6,635 bases of DNA, from the NCBI GenBank assembly GCA_945937855.1, contig CAMEUC010000078.1, forward strand, positions 1 to 6,635, given 5' to 3'. Source of the DNA: an uncultured Clostridium sp. Lineage in GTDB: Bacteria; Bacillota; Clostridia; TANB77; CAG-508. Each line of letters opens with the position of its first letter. Within the stretch, counting starts at the first letter, position 1. Of this stretch, positions 1 through 5,907 are shown piece after piece. Both the position numbers and the translations under genes were made by a program. The notes below the pieces were generated by a model that was given only the letters and a program-made list of their open reading frames with translations, was not told the origin of the DNA and made no database searches.

Positions 1-1
1 A

Positions 2-754
2 TTAAATTTTAGAATAAAAGAAATAGATTTACCAGAAAAAGTAATACAAATTATTGAAACCTGTACAACAAAACTTTTAAATACGGTAACAATATTTACA
101 ACTAATTTTTTAACTAATACATTACAAAAAGTTACATTAATACCAGTAGCATTTATTTATATAACAATTACAATACTTTCAACATATTTTATATGTGCTG
201 ATAAATTTTATATATTAGATCAAGTAGAACACCATGTTCCAAGATTATGGGTAAAAAGATTTATAAAACATTTAAGAGAAATAACTTCAGTGTTAGGTAA
301 TTATTTAAAAGCTGAAGTAATACTAATTGCAATATCATTCTTTATAGTGCTAATAGGCTTATATATTGGAAAATTTGCGGGTCTAAAAATAGAATATCCA
401 TTACTTTGTGCATTAGGAATTGCATTTGTTGATGCACTTCCAATACTGGGTTCTGGGACAGTAATGGTACCTTGGGCAGTCATTTCAGCAATAGATGGAA
501 AAATATCATTAGCATTATTATTAGTTGGATTATATATACTTACAATAGTAGTAAGACAAATGGTAGAACCCAAATTAATCAGTAACAAAATTGGAATTCA
601 TCCTATTTTTACTTTAATAGCAATGTATACAGGTTTTAAATTTATTGGAATAATTGGGCTATTTTTAGGACCAATTATATTAATAATATTAAAAAATATA
701 TTTGCAAAAATGATTGATGATGGGATTGTAAAAAGTATTTTTAATAGAGGATGA
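2..754 (+). CDS. ytvI: YtvI-type sporulation integral membrane protein (AI-2E transporter family), 5'-partial
   Basis: An open frame runs from the left edge to a TGA at 752-754 and gives the last 250 residues; the N-terminus lies outside the window. The first ATG seen, at 290, is internal because the frame continues upstream with good membrane-protein sequence. Hydrophobic segments lie near residues 45-66, 104-126, 132-160, 165-185 and 205-236. Family marks are DALPILGSG (144-152), followed by a hydrophobic stretch, and VVRQMVEPK (183-191) followed by IGIHPIFTLIAMY. These match my memory of the YtvI branch of the AI-2E/PerM family, known from sporulating Firmicutes and used in the mother-cell membrane. 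AI-2 export is not implied. No terminator is visible between this gene and the next promoter. The family is clear; the YtvI subtype is likely. Confidence 0.88.
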   Translation, partial: LNFRIKEIDLPEKVIQIIETCTTKLLNTVTIFTTNFLTNTLQKVTLIPVAFIYITITILSTYFICADKFYILDQVEHHVPRLWVKRFIKHLREITSVLGNYLKAEVILIAISFFIVLIGLYIGKFAGLKIEYPLLCALGIAFVDALPILGSGTVMVPWAVISAIDGKISLALLLVGLYILTIVVRQMVEPKLISNKIGIHPIFTLIAMYTGFKFIGIIGLFLGPIILIILKNIFAKMIDDGIVKSIFNRG

Positions 755-791
755 ATATTCTATTTAACTAAAGATTTTTATGATAAATTTG

Positions 792-820
792 TTGAAAAGT
801 AAAAACTCTTATGATACAAT
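792..820 (+). promoter_or_regulatory. Sigma-A-type promoter of the MFS transporter gene
   Basis: A -35 box TTGAAA (792-797) is followed by a 17-bp spacer and a -10 box TACAAT (815-820). The -10 carries the extended TG one base upstream (812-813). Transcription would begin near 827, giving a leader of about 25 bases before the ATG at 852. The fit is close to consensus and stands directly in front of a gene with a good Shine-Dalgarno, so it is well supported as a motif, although not tested. Confidence 0.75.
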
Positions 821-839
821 TCTTGTGTTAATACAAGAA
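820..839 (+). promoter_or_regulatory. Inverted repeat over the transcription start of the MFS gene, probable operator
   Basis: TTCTTGT (820-826) and ACAAGAA (833-839) form perfect 7-bp arms around a 6-base centre, GTTAAT. The site begins at the last base of the -10 box, covers the predicted start of transcription and ends just before the AAGGGA ribosome-binding site. This is the classical place for a repressor of a transporter gene, such as a TetR- or MarR-family protein. No regulator gene lies nearby. A hairpin in the mRNA that shields the ribosome-binding site is an alternative reading. Confidence 0.5.
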
Positions 840-851
840 GGGAATAAATAA

Positions 852-2147
852 ATGGGGAACAAACGAGAAATAAATGAGAGAAAGAGAAATAATGCAAGAT
901 TATACCCGATATATAAGATGTTTTCTTGGGATTTACTTTGCTTTTATTCAATAGAATTTTTATTTTATACAAAAACAAAAGGAGTCACGGCAAGTGAAAT
1001 TCTAATAATTAATGCATTTTATATAATTTTTAAATTATTGATGCAAATACCAGCAGTTGCCATAACTGATATTTTAGGAAAAAGAAAAGGAATTATAATA
1101 GGAAATATTTTAATTATTGTATATTTGTTTACTTTAATTATATCTCCTGGAATGATTGGTATAATAATAGCAGATTTATTTTGTGCTTTAGGGTATGCCA
1201 TAAAAACAATTGCAGAAACTAATTTGCTTTATGATTCTGTGGCAACAAGAGGAGGAGAAGGGTTATACTCAAAGTTAGACACTAAAGGTGGAAGCTGGTA
1301 TTATTGGATAGATGGAATTGCTTGCTTATCAGCTGGTTATTTGTTTGTAATAAATAATTACTTGCCAATGTTTATTTGTCTTGGATTTGTAATAATTTCA
1401 ACAGTATTATCTTTTAGTTTTAAAGATATATATCCTACGAAAAAAAATGAAAGAAAGAATATAGGACAAGTATTAGAAGATTATTCTTTAGATTTAAAAG
1501 AATCATTTAAATTTATAACAAAATCTAGAAGAATGAAATCTTACATAATTTTTGGAGCAATATTTTATGGAATAATAAAAATTATAGATATATATAAAAG
1601 TGATTTACTAATATCTAAAGGAATTCCAGAGGAACAATTTTCAATGATATTTGCAATACTAAGTTTGCTTGGAGGAGTAGCTGTTACTTTAAGTAGAAAG
1701 ATACACAAAAAATTTAGAAGTAGAACACTAAGTTTTATATCACTATCATATGTTGGAGCTTGTATGTTAATAGGAATCGTGACAAATATATGCACAAATT
1801 CAGTATAGATTCCAATTATTTTAATAATGTATGCTGTTTTAAGAATGTGCACCTCGATATGGTATATATTAAAAGATAAATATTTAAAAAATTTCTCAAC
1901 AGAGAAAATAAGAAATAAAATAATGTTTACATATGAATTGATAGTAGGTATTGTTTCAAGTACAATGTCAGTAATAGGAAGTTTAGTGTTAGAAAAATTT
2001 GGAGTAGATTCGTCTTTCCTTTTGGTAAGTTTAGGAGCTTTAATTGCAATAGTGCTAGCATTAGACTACATGAGAACAAGGTTTGGGTTAAAACCAGAAG
2101 AATATAGAAAAGAAGATATAGAAATTAAGGAAGTAATAAAGCAATAA
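852..2147 (+). pseudogene. MFS transporter interrupted by one in-frame TAG
   Basis: The reading frame from ATG 852 (ribosome-binding site around 837-843) to TAA 2145-2147 spans 431 codons before the final stop, a normal length for a major facilitator permease. It is broken once, by TAG at 1806-1808 after residue 318. The frame is unchanged on both sides: residues before and after the TAG are typical transmembrane sequence, so this is a point nonsense change and not a frameshift. The N-terminal part has about nine membrane segments and a motif-A-like loop, DILGKRKG (73-80), between the second and third helices. The C-terminal part (about 112 residues) holds the remaining helices and a charged tail. 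The first ATG after the stop (1827) has no convincing ribosome-binding site. The substrate cannot be told. The 318-residue product would lack the last helices and is probably inactive. A tryptophan codon (TGG) or CAG is a plausible ancestor; a sequencing error is possible. Confidence 0.8.
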
Positions 2148-2154
2148 AATTATG

Positions 2155-2197
2155 TGAGCTAATAATTTATAAATAATAAATTATTAGCTCATTTTTT
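2155..2197 (+). terminator. Strong intrinsic terminator after the MFS gene
   Basis: A perfect 16-bp stem (arms 2155-2170 and 2176-2191, loop AAATA) is followed by a run of T at 2192-2197. It starts eight bases after the MFS stop codon, and the outer part of the stem (TGAGCTAAT) is its most GC-containing end. It insulates the transporter unit from the fatty-acid genes downstream. Confidence 0.92.
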
Positions 2198-2261
2198 ATT
2201 CCCAAAACATTAAACTTACATTATACTGACTTCCCAGTCTAAAGACTTTACTAAAATTTTG

Positions 2262-2290
2262 TGCTATAAATGAACTAATAACTAGATTAG
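2262..2290 (+). promoter_or_regulatory. Possible extended -10 promoter and small palindrome before the FabK-like gene
   Basis: TG-C-TATAAA (2262-2270) resembles an extended -10 element; no good -35 box stands 16-18 bases upstream. Transcription would start near 2277. At that point CTAAT (2275-2279) and ATTAG (2286-2290) form a 5-bp inverted repeat with a 6-base centre that runs into the AGGAGG ribosome-binding site (2289-2294). Further upstream, AGTCT (2236-2240) and AGACT (2243-2247) form another short inverted repeat. Fatty-acid genes are often controlled by FapR or FabT at such positions, but I do not see a clear match to either known operator. The promoter is a weak call. Confidence 0.35.
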
Positions 2291-2299
2291 GAGGTAAAA

Positions 2300-2971
2300 A
2301 TGAAAGGTATAAAATTAGGAAACAAAGAATCAAAATACCCAATAATTCAAGGAGGAATGGGTGTAGGAGTATCTTTACATAGACTAACAGGAAATGTTAG
2401 CAAAGAAGGAGGAATAGGGGTTATTTCAGCAGCAGATATTGGATATAAAGAACCAGATTTCGAAAAAAATCCAATGCTTGCAAACTTAAGAGCGATTGGA
2501 AGGGAAATAAAAAAAGCAAGAGAGATAGCAGGAAAAGATAAAATAATAGGAATGAACATAATGGTTGCTATGCAAAACTATGCTGAAATAGTAAAAGAAT
2601 GTGTAAAACAAAAAATAGACTTAATAATTTCAGGAGCAGGAATTCCAAAAGATTTGCCTGAATATGTAAAAGACTCTAAAACAAAAATTGCACCAATAGT
2701 ATCATCTTTAAGATGTTGTGAGTTAGTAGTTAAACATTGGATAAAAAAATATAACTATGTTCCAGATATGATTGTTATTGAAGGACCAGAAGCAGGAGGA
2801 CATTTAGGATTTAAAAAAGAAGAAATAGAAGAAAAGAATTTGGAAGACATAACAAAAGAAGTTGTAGATTATGTAAAAAAAGTAGAAAAAGAATATGATA
2901 AAGAAATACCTGTAATTGCAGCAGGAGGAATTTGGGATAAAAAAGATATAGACAAATTTCATAAAATATAA
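2300..2971 (+). pseudogene. FabK / nitronate monooxygenase family flavoprotein, truncated at the C-terminus
   Basis: The start is ATG 2300, after AGGAGG at 2289-2294. The 223 residues match the first two thirds of the FMN-dependent TIM-barrel family that includes enoyl-ACP reductase II (FabK) and nitronate monooxygenase. Visible marks are YPIIQGGMGVGVS (13-25), GIGVISAADIGY (38-49), the conserved GPEAGGHLG (162-170) with the active-site-type His168, and VIAAGGIWD (205-213). Full-length relatives are about 310-360 residues and continue with a GA-x-GVQ-type phosphate-binding strand, which is absent here: the frame ends at KFHKI-TAA (2969-2971), eight bases before inverted-repeat element E1. FMN binding is therefore probably lost. 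The sequence style is closer to the nitronate-monooxygenase branch; the neighbours (accA, fabI, acpP) favour a fatty-acid role. Which of the two it was is open. The truncation is either a real deletion or insertion, or an assembly junction. Confidence 0.82.
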
Positions 2972-2978
2972 GTTCAAT

Positions 2979-3149
2979 ATTCAGTTTCAAACATAAATAT
3001 ATAATATTTTCAATTTGCGAAGCTCTAAGCAGACTAACCAATAAATAAATTCGGAGCTTATGCGTCTGAACACTGGTGCATATATGAGTTTAGATGAGTA
3101 GGGTCGCTTCTCATTCCAAATATTATATATTTATGCTTATAAGCTGAAT
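2979..3149. repeat. E1: 171-bp inverted-repeat element with a structured core, MITE-like or ncRNA-like
   Basis: The outer ends are ATTCAG (2979-2984) and CTGAAT (3144-3149). After a 7-8 base internal loop, a perfect 18-bp stem pairs 2992-3009 with 3118-3135. The 108-bp core carries no credible ORF but has further complementary pieces: GAAGC (3019-3023) with GCTTC (3106-3110); AAGCTC (3020-3025) with GAGCTT (3054-3059); CAGAC (3030-3034) with GTCTG (3064-3068); and ATGAG (3094-3098) with CTCAT (3110-3114). The second and third pairings cross, as in a pseudoknot, and some pairings exclude each other. The core is visibly richer in G and C than the AT-only stem. No clear target-site duplication flanks it. 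It sits exactly where the FabK-like frame breaks off and where accD would be expected before accA. It could be a miniature transposable element, a structured RNA gene, or both. I do not recognise a named family. Confidence 0.7.
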
Positions 3150-3160
3150 GCTACAAAAAA

Positions 3161-3168
3161 GGAAGGTG
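3161..3168 (+). promoter_or_regulatory. Ribosome-binding site that fixes a TTG start for accA
   Basis: GGAAGGTG lies seven bases before TTG 3176-3178. No ATG or GTG in the accA frame lies nearby; the next in-frame Met codon is far inside conserved sequence. The site begins 12 bases outside the right end of E1, so the element has not damaged the accA translation signal. Confidence 0.75.
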
Positions 3169-3175
3169 ATAAAAT

Positions 3176-4006
3176 TTGTATAATAAAAAAACAACCGCTT
3201 GGGAAAAAGTTGAAATAGCAAGAAATCCTAAAAGAAAAACTTCTCTTGATTATATAGATGTTATATTTGATGAATTTATAGAATTACATGGAGACAGAAA
3301 TTTTAAAGGTGACAAATCAATTTGCTGTGGTTTAGCCAGAATTGAAAATCAAAATTTTACAGTAATTGCACAACAAAAAGGAAGAACAACCAAAGAAAAT
3401 ATTGAAAGAAATTTTGGTATGCCTAATCCTGAAAGTTATAGAAAAGCTATAAGATTTATGAAACAGGCGGAAAAATTTAAAAGACCGGTAATTACTTTTA
3501 TTGATACTAAAGGAGCTTATCCAGGGATTGGAGCAGAAGAAAGAGGTCAAGGAGAAGCTATTGCAAAATCAATGTTTGAAATGGTAAAATTAAAAGTACC
3601 AATAATTGCAATTGTAATAGGAGAAGGGTCAAGTGGAGGAGCCTTAGCAATAGGTGTAGCAAATAAGGTATTTATGCTAGAAAACGCGATTTATTCTATT
3701 CTTTCACCAGAAGGATATAGTAGCATTTTATGGAAAGATGGAACAAGATACAAAGAAGCAGCAGAAAAAATGAGGTTGACAGCAGAAGATTTATATGATT
3801 TAAATATTATAGATAAAATAATAAAAGAGCCTCAAGGCGAAGAAAATGAAAGTTTCAAAAAAACAGCAAATAGTTTAAAAAAAGAAATAAAAAAATCAAT
3901 TACTGAAATGAAAAATTTAAGTAGTGAAGAAATCGTTCAAAACAGATATGAAAAATTTAGAAATATGGGAGAGTTAAGGAGGAATGAAAATGTTATTAAA
4001 AAATAA
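3176..4006 (+). CDS. accA: Acetyl-CoA carboxylase carboxyltransferase subunit alpha (AccA)
   Basis: This 276-residue protein is the alpha half of the carboxyltransferase that, with AccD, moves the carboxyl group from carboxybiotin to acetyl-CoA to make malonyl-CoA, in the cytoplasm. Recognisable parts are the N-terminal AWEKVEIARNPKRKTSLDYID with ELHGDR (8-41), the crotonase-fold core FIDTKGAYPGIGAEERGQGE (108-127), the oxyanion/CoA-site glycines GEGSSGGALAIG (149-160), and SPEGYSSILWKD (177-188). The length fits Clostridial AccA, shorter than the E. coli protein, and nothing is missing. The start is TTG. The stop overlaps the next gene's start region by 17 bases, indicating translational coupling. 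Its usual partner accD, normally just upstream, is not in the window; E1 stands in its place. No promoter is evident between E1 and this gene, so transcription must pass through E1 or begin inside it. Confidence 0.95.
   Translation: MYNKKTTAWEKVEIARNPKRKTSLDYIDVIFDEFIELHGDRNFKGDKSICCGLARIENQNFTVIAQQKGRTTKENIERNFGMPNPESYRKAIRFMKQAEKFKRPVITFIDTKGAYPGIGAEERGQGEAIAKSMFEMVKLKVPIIAIVIGEGSSGGALAIGVANKVFMLENAIYSILSPEGYSSILWKDGTRYKEAAEKMRLTAEDLYDLNIIDKIIKEPQGEENESFKKTANSLKKEIKKSITEMKNLSSEEIVQNRYEKFRNMGELRRNENVIKK
3976..3982 (+). promoter_or_regulatory. Ribosome-binding site choosing ATG 3990 for the FabI-ACP gene
   Basis: AAGGAGG at 3976-3982 is seven bases before ATG 3990 and only one base before the alternative ATG 3984. 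Spacing, and the usual FabI N-terminus beginning MLLK-x-KKILIMG, both favour 3990. The site lies inside the accA coding sequence. Confidence 0.8.
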
Positions 4007-4433
4007 AAAAATTTTAATAATGGGAATTAGAAATAAATGGAGTATTGCATTTGGAATTGCAAAATCAGCATATGAAAATGGAGCTGAGTTAATTTTTACA
4101 TATATGGGAGAAGAAAATAAAGAAAAAATTGAAGAACTAATATCAGAATTTGAAGGTAGTAAAGCTTATGTATTAAATGGGGCATCTGAAGATGAAATGG
4201 TAAAAGAAGTTTTTGAAAAAATAAAATCTATAGTAGTTGATCAATTAGGAGTAAGTGAAGAAAATGTAACAGAAGAAGCAACATTTGTTGATGATTTAGC
4301 AGCAGACTCTTTAGATATTGTTGAGTTAATAATGAGAATTGAAGAAGAGTTTGATATGGAAATCCCAGATGCGGATGCTGAAAAAATAGTTACAGTAGGA
4401 GATGTGGTAAACTACATAAAAGAAAATAAATAA
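3990..4433 (+). CDS. Chimera: N-terminal FabI (enoyl-ACP reductase) fragment fused in frame to acyl carrier protein
   Basis: The 147-residue product has two unrelated halves. Residues 1 to about 73 are the start of FabI, the NADH-dependent enoyl-ACP reductase: KKILIMGIRNKWSIAFGIAKS carries the nucleotide-binding G-(6)-SIA-x-GIA pattern, followed by GAELIFTYMGEE. The rest of FabI, about 180 residues including the catalytic Tyr and Lys, is absent. From about residue 74 (VFEKIKSIVVDQLGV) the sequence is a complete ACP of normal length. It contains DDLAADSLDIVELIM with the phosphopantetheine-acceptor Ser107 (codon 4308-4310), then EEEFDMEIPDADAEKIVTVGDVVNYI. The junction falls in VFEKIK (4209-4226), which could belong to either parent, so a recombination or deletion at short homology between fabI and a downstream acpP is the simplest origin. 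The ACP half looks able to work; the FabI half should be inactive. It overlaps the accA end by 17 bases. An assembly artefact is possible. Confidence 0.85.
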   Translation: MLLKNKKILIMGIRNKWSIAFGIAKSAYENGAELIFTYMGEENKEKIEELISEFEGSKAYVLNGASEDEMVKEVFEKIKSIVVDQLGVSEENVTEEATFVDDLAADSLDIVELIMRIEEEFDMEIPDADAEKIVTVGDVVNYIKENK

Positions 4434-4451
4434 CTACCGTGTAGTTTTTTT
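4432..4451 (+). terminator. Short intrinsic terminator after the FabI-ACP gene
   Basis: AACTAC (4432-4437) pairs with GTAGTT (4441-4446) around a 3-base loop, and the T run 4445-4451 follows. The stem begins within the stop codon. It is short and AT-containing, so it may terminate only partly, but its position at the end of the gene fits. The larger hairpin E2 stands 15 bases further on and may reinforce it. Confidence 0.6.
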
Positions 4452-4465
4452 AAAAGAATATTTGG

Positions 4466-4585
4466 TTCAGCCGTTTTGTATATTTTATAAAAAATTAAAT
4501 TTGACAGCCCTTTGAGGCGGGGGAAAACCCGCGCACGCCTTGGAGAATTTAATTTTTTAGAAAATCATACAAAAGGTAGGCTGAA
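4466..4585. repeat. E2: 120-bp inverted-repeat element with a GC-rich apical hairpin
   Basis: The ends TTCAGCC (4466-4472) and GGCTGAA (4579-4585) are perfect 7-bp inverted repeats. Inside them the arms keep pairing with a few bulges: TTTTGTAT, ATTTT, and AAAAAATTAAATT on the left have reverse complements in the same order on the right, giving an arm of about 35 bases. The tip is markedly GC-rich: GAGGCG pairs with CGCCTT (one wobble), and GCGGG faces CCCGC around GGAAAA. There is no ORF. It lies between a terminator and the next gene, so it could be a miniature mobile element, a long mRNA-end hairpin, or a regulatory leader for the oxidoreductase. Its outer ends resemble those of E1, but the interiors do not. 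Confidence 0.7.
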
Positions 4586-4629
4586 TATTAACCATATATT
4601 TTTTATTGTATTAAGAATAGGAGAAAAGA

Positions 4630-5874
4630 ATGGAACCAATTGAAATAATTCAAGAAAAAGCAAAATATTGTTTAAATTGTAAGCATAAACCATGCCAAAA
4701 AGCATGCCCTATACAAACCAGTATACCATCTTTTATTGAAAAAATTAAAGATAATAATATAGAAGAAGCATACAAAATTCTAATGGATAATAATATTTTT
4801 AGTCCAATATGTAGTGCTATTTGTCCACAAGAAAATCAATGTGAAGGAAGTTGTACAAGAGGAATTAGAAGTAATCCAGTAGAAATTGGAAAATTAGAGC
4901 ATTGGGTTAATGAGTATGCAAAAAATAATTCAATTGAATATAATATTAAACCAAAAGAAAATAATAAACATTTGGTAGCAGTAATTGGTTCTGGACCTGC
5001 TTCTTTATCATGTGCATTTGAACTTGCAAAAGAAGGAACAAATGTAACAATATTTGAAAAAGAAAATGAATTGGGTGGTATTTTAAGATATGGTATACCA
5101 CCATATAGATTAAATAAAAAAAATTTAGATAACACAATTAATAAGATATTGAATTTAGGAATTCAAGTAAAAACCAACTGTAAATTTGGAAAAAATATAA
5201 ATATAACAGAATTGAAAGCTCAAGGATATGAAGCAATATTTTTAGGAATTGGTGCAGGAACTCCTACAACTTATTCACTAAGCAATGAAAAATTAGAAGG
5301 CATTTATGAATCTGATTATTTCTTGAAAGAATATAATCAAGGCAGAAATATAGATAACTTAGGTAAAACAGTTGTAATAGGTGGCGGAAACGTTGCAATG
5401 GATTGCGCAAGAAGTGCTATCAGAATGGGCGCGAGCAAAGTATCGATTCTATATAGAAGAGGAATAGACAATATGCCAGCAAGGAAAATAGAAATACAAG
5501 ATGCTATAGAAGACAAAGTAGAAATAATTCCATGTACAAAGGTCATTAGCGCAAAAGGAGAACATGGGCATATAACAGAAATAGAATGTATAAAAACAGA
5601 AGTAATAGATGGAAAAGCTGTAGACTTAAGTAATACAAATTACAATATGAAAGTTGATACCTTTGTTTTCGCTATAGGACTAACACCAGAAAAACAATTA
5701 CTAGAAAAGGAAGGAATAGATTTAGAAAAAGGATTAGTAGTAATTGATGAAAATGGAAAAACAAATTTAGATAAAGTATATGCAGGAGGAGATTTAACAG
5801 AAAATAAATCAACAGTATGTAGAGCAATAGCAGCAGGAAAAAGGGCAGCAAAAGGAATATTAGAAGAAATGTAA
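4630..5874 (+). CDS. GltD-like NAD(P)H/FAD/Fe-S oxidoreductase (glutamate synthase small-subunit family), stand-alone
   Basis: The start ATG 4630 follows AGGAG (4619-4623) by six bases. The 414 residues are complete. An N-terminal iron-sulfur domain has Cys14, 17, 22 and 26 (CLNCKHKPCQKAC) and Cys61, 65, 71 and 75 (CSAICPQENQCEGSC). The FAD-binding fold starts at VAVIGSGPASLSCA (116-129), with ELGGILRYGIPPYRL (147-161). The NAD(P)-binding fold has VVIGGGNVAMDCARSAIRMGA (248-268) and LYRRG. The C-terminal FAD-contacting part has YAGGD (384-388) and AIAAGKRAA. Proteins of this kind pass electrons from NAD(P)H through FAD and [4Fe-4S] clusters to a partner subunit: GltB in glutamate synthase, PreA in dihydropyrimidine dehydrogenase, NfnA in Nfn complexes. 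No partner is adjacent, so the electron acceptor is unknown. The third Gly of the FAD motif is Ser125; I recall GPAS also from dihydropyrimidine dehydrogenases. No convincing promoter or terminator is visible. Confidence 0.88.
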   Translation: MEPIEIIQEKAKYCLNCKHKPCQKACPIQTSIPSFIEKIKDNNIEEAYKILMDNNIFSPICSAICPQENQCEGSCTRGIRSNPVEIGKLEHWVNEYAKNNSIEYNIKPKENNKHLVAVIGSGPASLSCAFELAKEGTNVTIFEKENELGGILRYGIPPYRLNKKNLDNTINKILNLGIQVKTNCKFGKNINITELKAQGYEAIFLGIGAGTPTTYSLSNEKLEGIYESDYFLKEYNQGRNIDNLGKTVVIGGGNVAMDCARSAIRMGASKVSILYRRGIDNMPARKIEIQDAIEDKVEIIPCTKVISAKGEHGHITEIECIKTEVIDGKAVDLSNTNYNMKVDTFVFAIGLTPEKQLLEKEGIDLEKGLVVIDENGKTNLDKVYAGGDLTENKSTVCRAIAAGKRAAKGILEEM

Positions 5875-5907
5875 ATATCATAGAGACAACAAAAAATATT
5901 GCAATGT

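Noticed and set aside
2..754. Function as an autoinducer-2 exporter
   Set aside because: The AI-2E family name is historical; the motifs here fit the sporulation-linked YtvI branch better, and nothing suggests quorum sensing.
752..805. TGA at the end of ytvI as a tryptophan codon (alternative genetic code)
   Set aside because: The protein already ends at the usual family boundary, the readthrough would run into the MFS promoter, and no gene here has an internal TGA.
1565..1852. Minus-strand open frame covering the MFS nonsense site
   Set aside because: The + strand shows clear MFS sequence on both sides; the minus frame has no support of its own.
1827..2147. Separate small membrane protein starting at ATG 1827
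   Set aside because: It is in the same frame as the upstream MFS part, has no ribosome-binding site and reads as the missing C-terminal helices, so it is treated as one broken gene.
2811..3041. Minus-strand open frame across the end of the FabK-like gene and into E1
   Set aside because: Its Leu/Phe-rich composition is the mirror of an AAA/GAA-rich coding strand; no start signal or family resemblance.
2979..3149. E1 as a self-splicing intron that would restore the FabK-like protein
   Set aside because: The sequence after E1 is the accA leader, not the FabK-like C-terminus, so removing E1 would not rebuild the gene. No group I or group II intron core was recognised.
4466..4585. E2 as a known riboswitch (fluoride, c-di-GMP, ZTP and similar)
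   Set aside because: I could not match its core to the conserved bases of any class I know, and the near-continuous hairpin is not a typical aptamer architecture.
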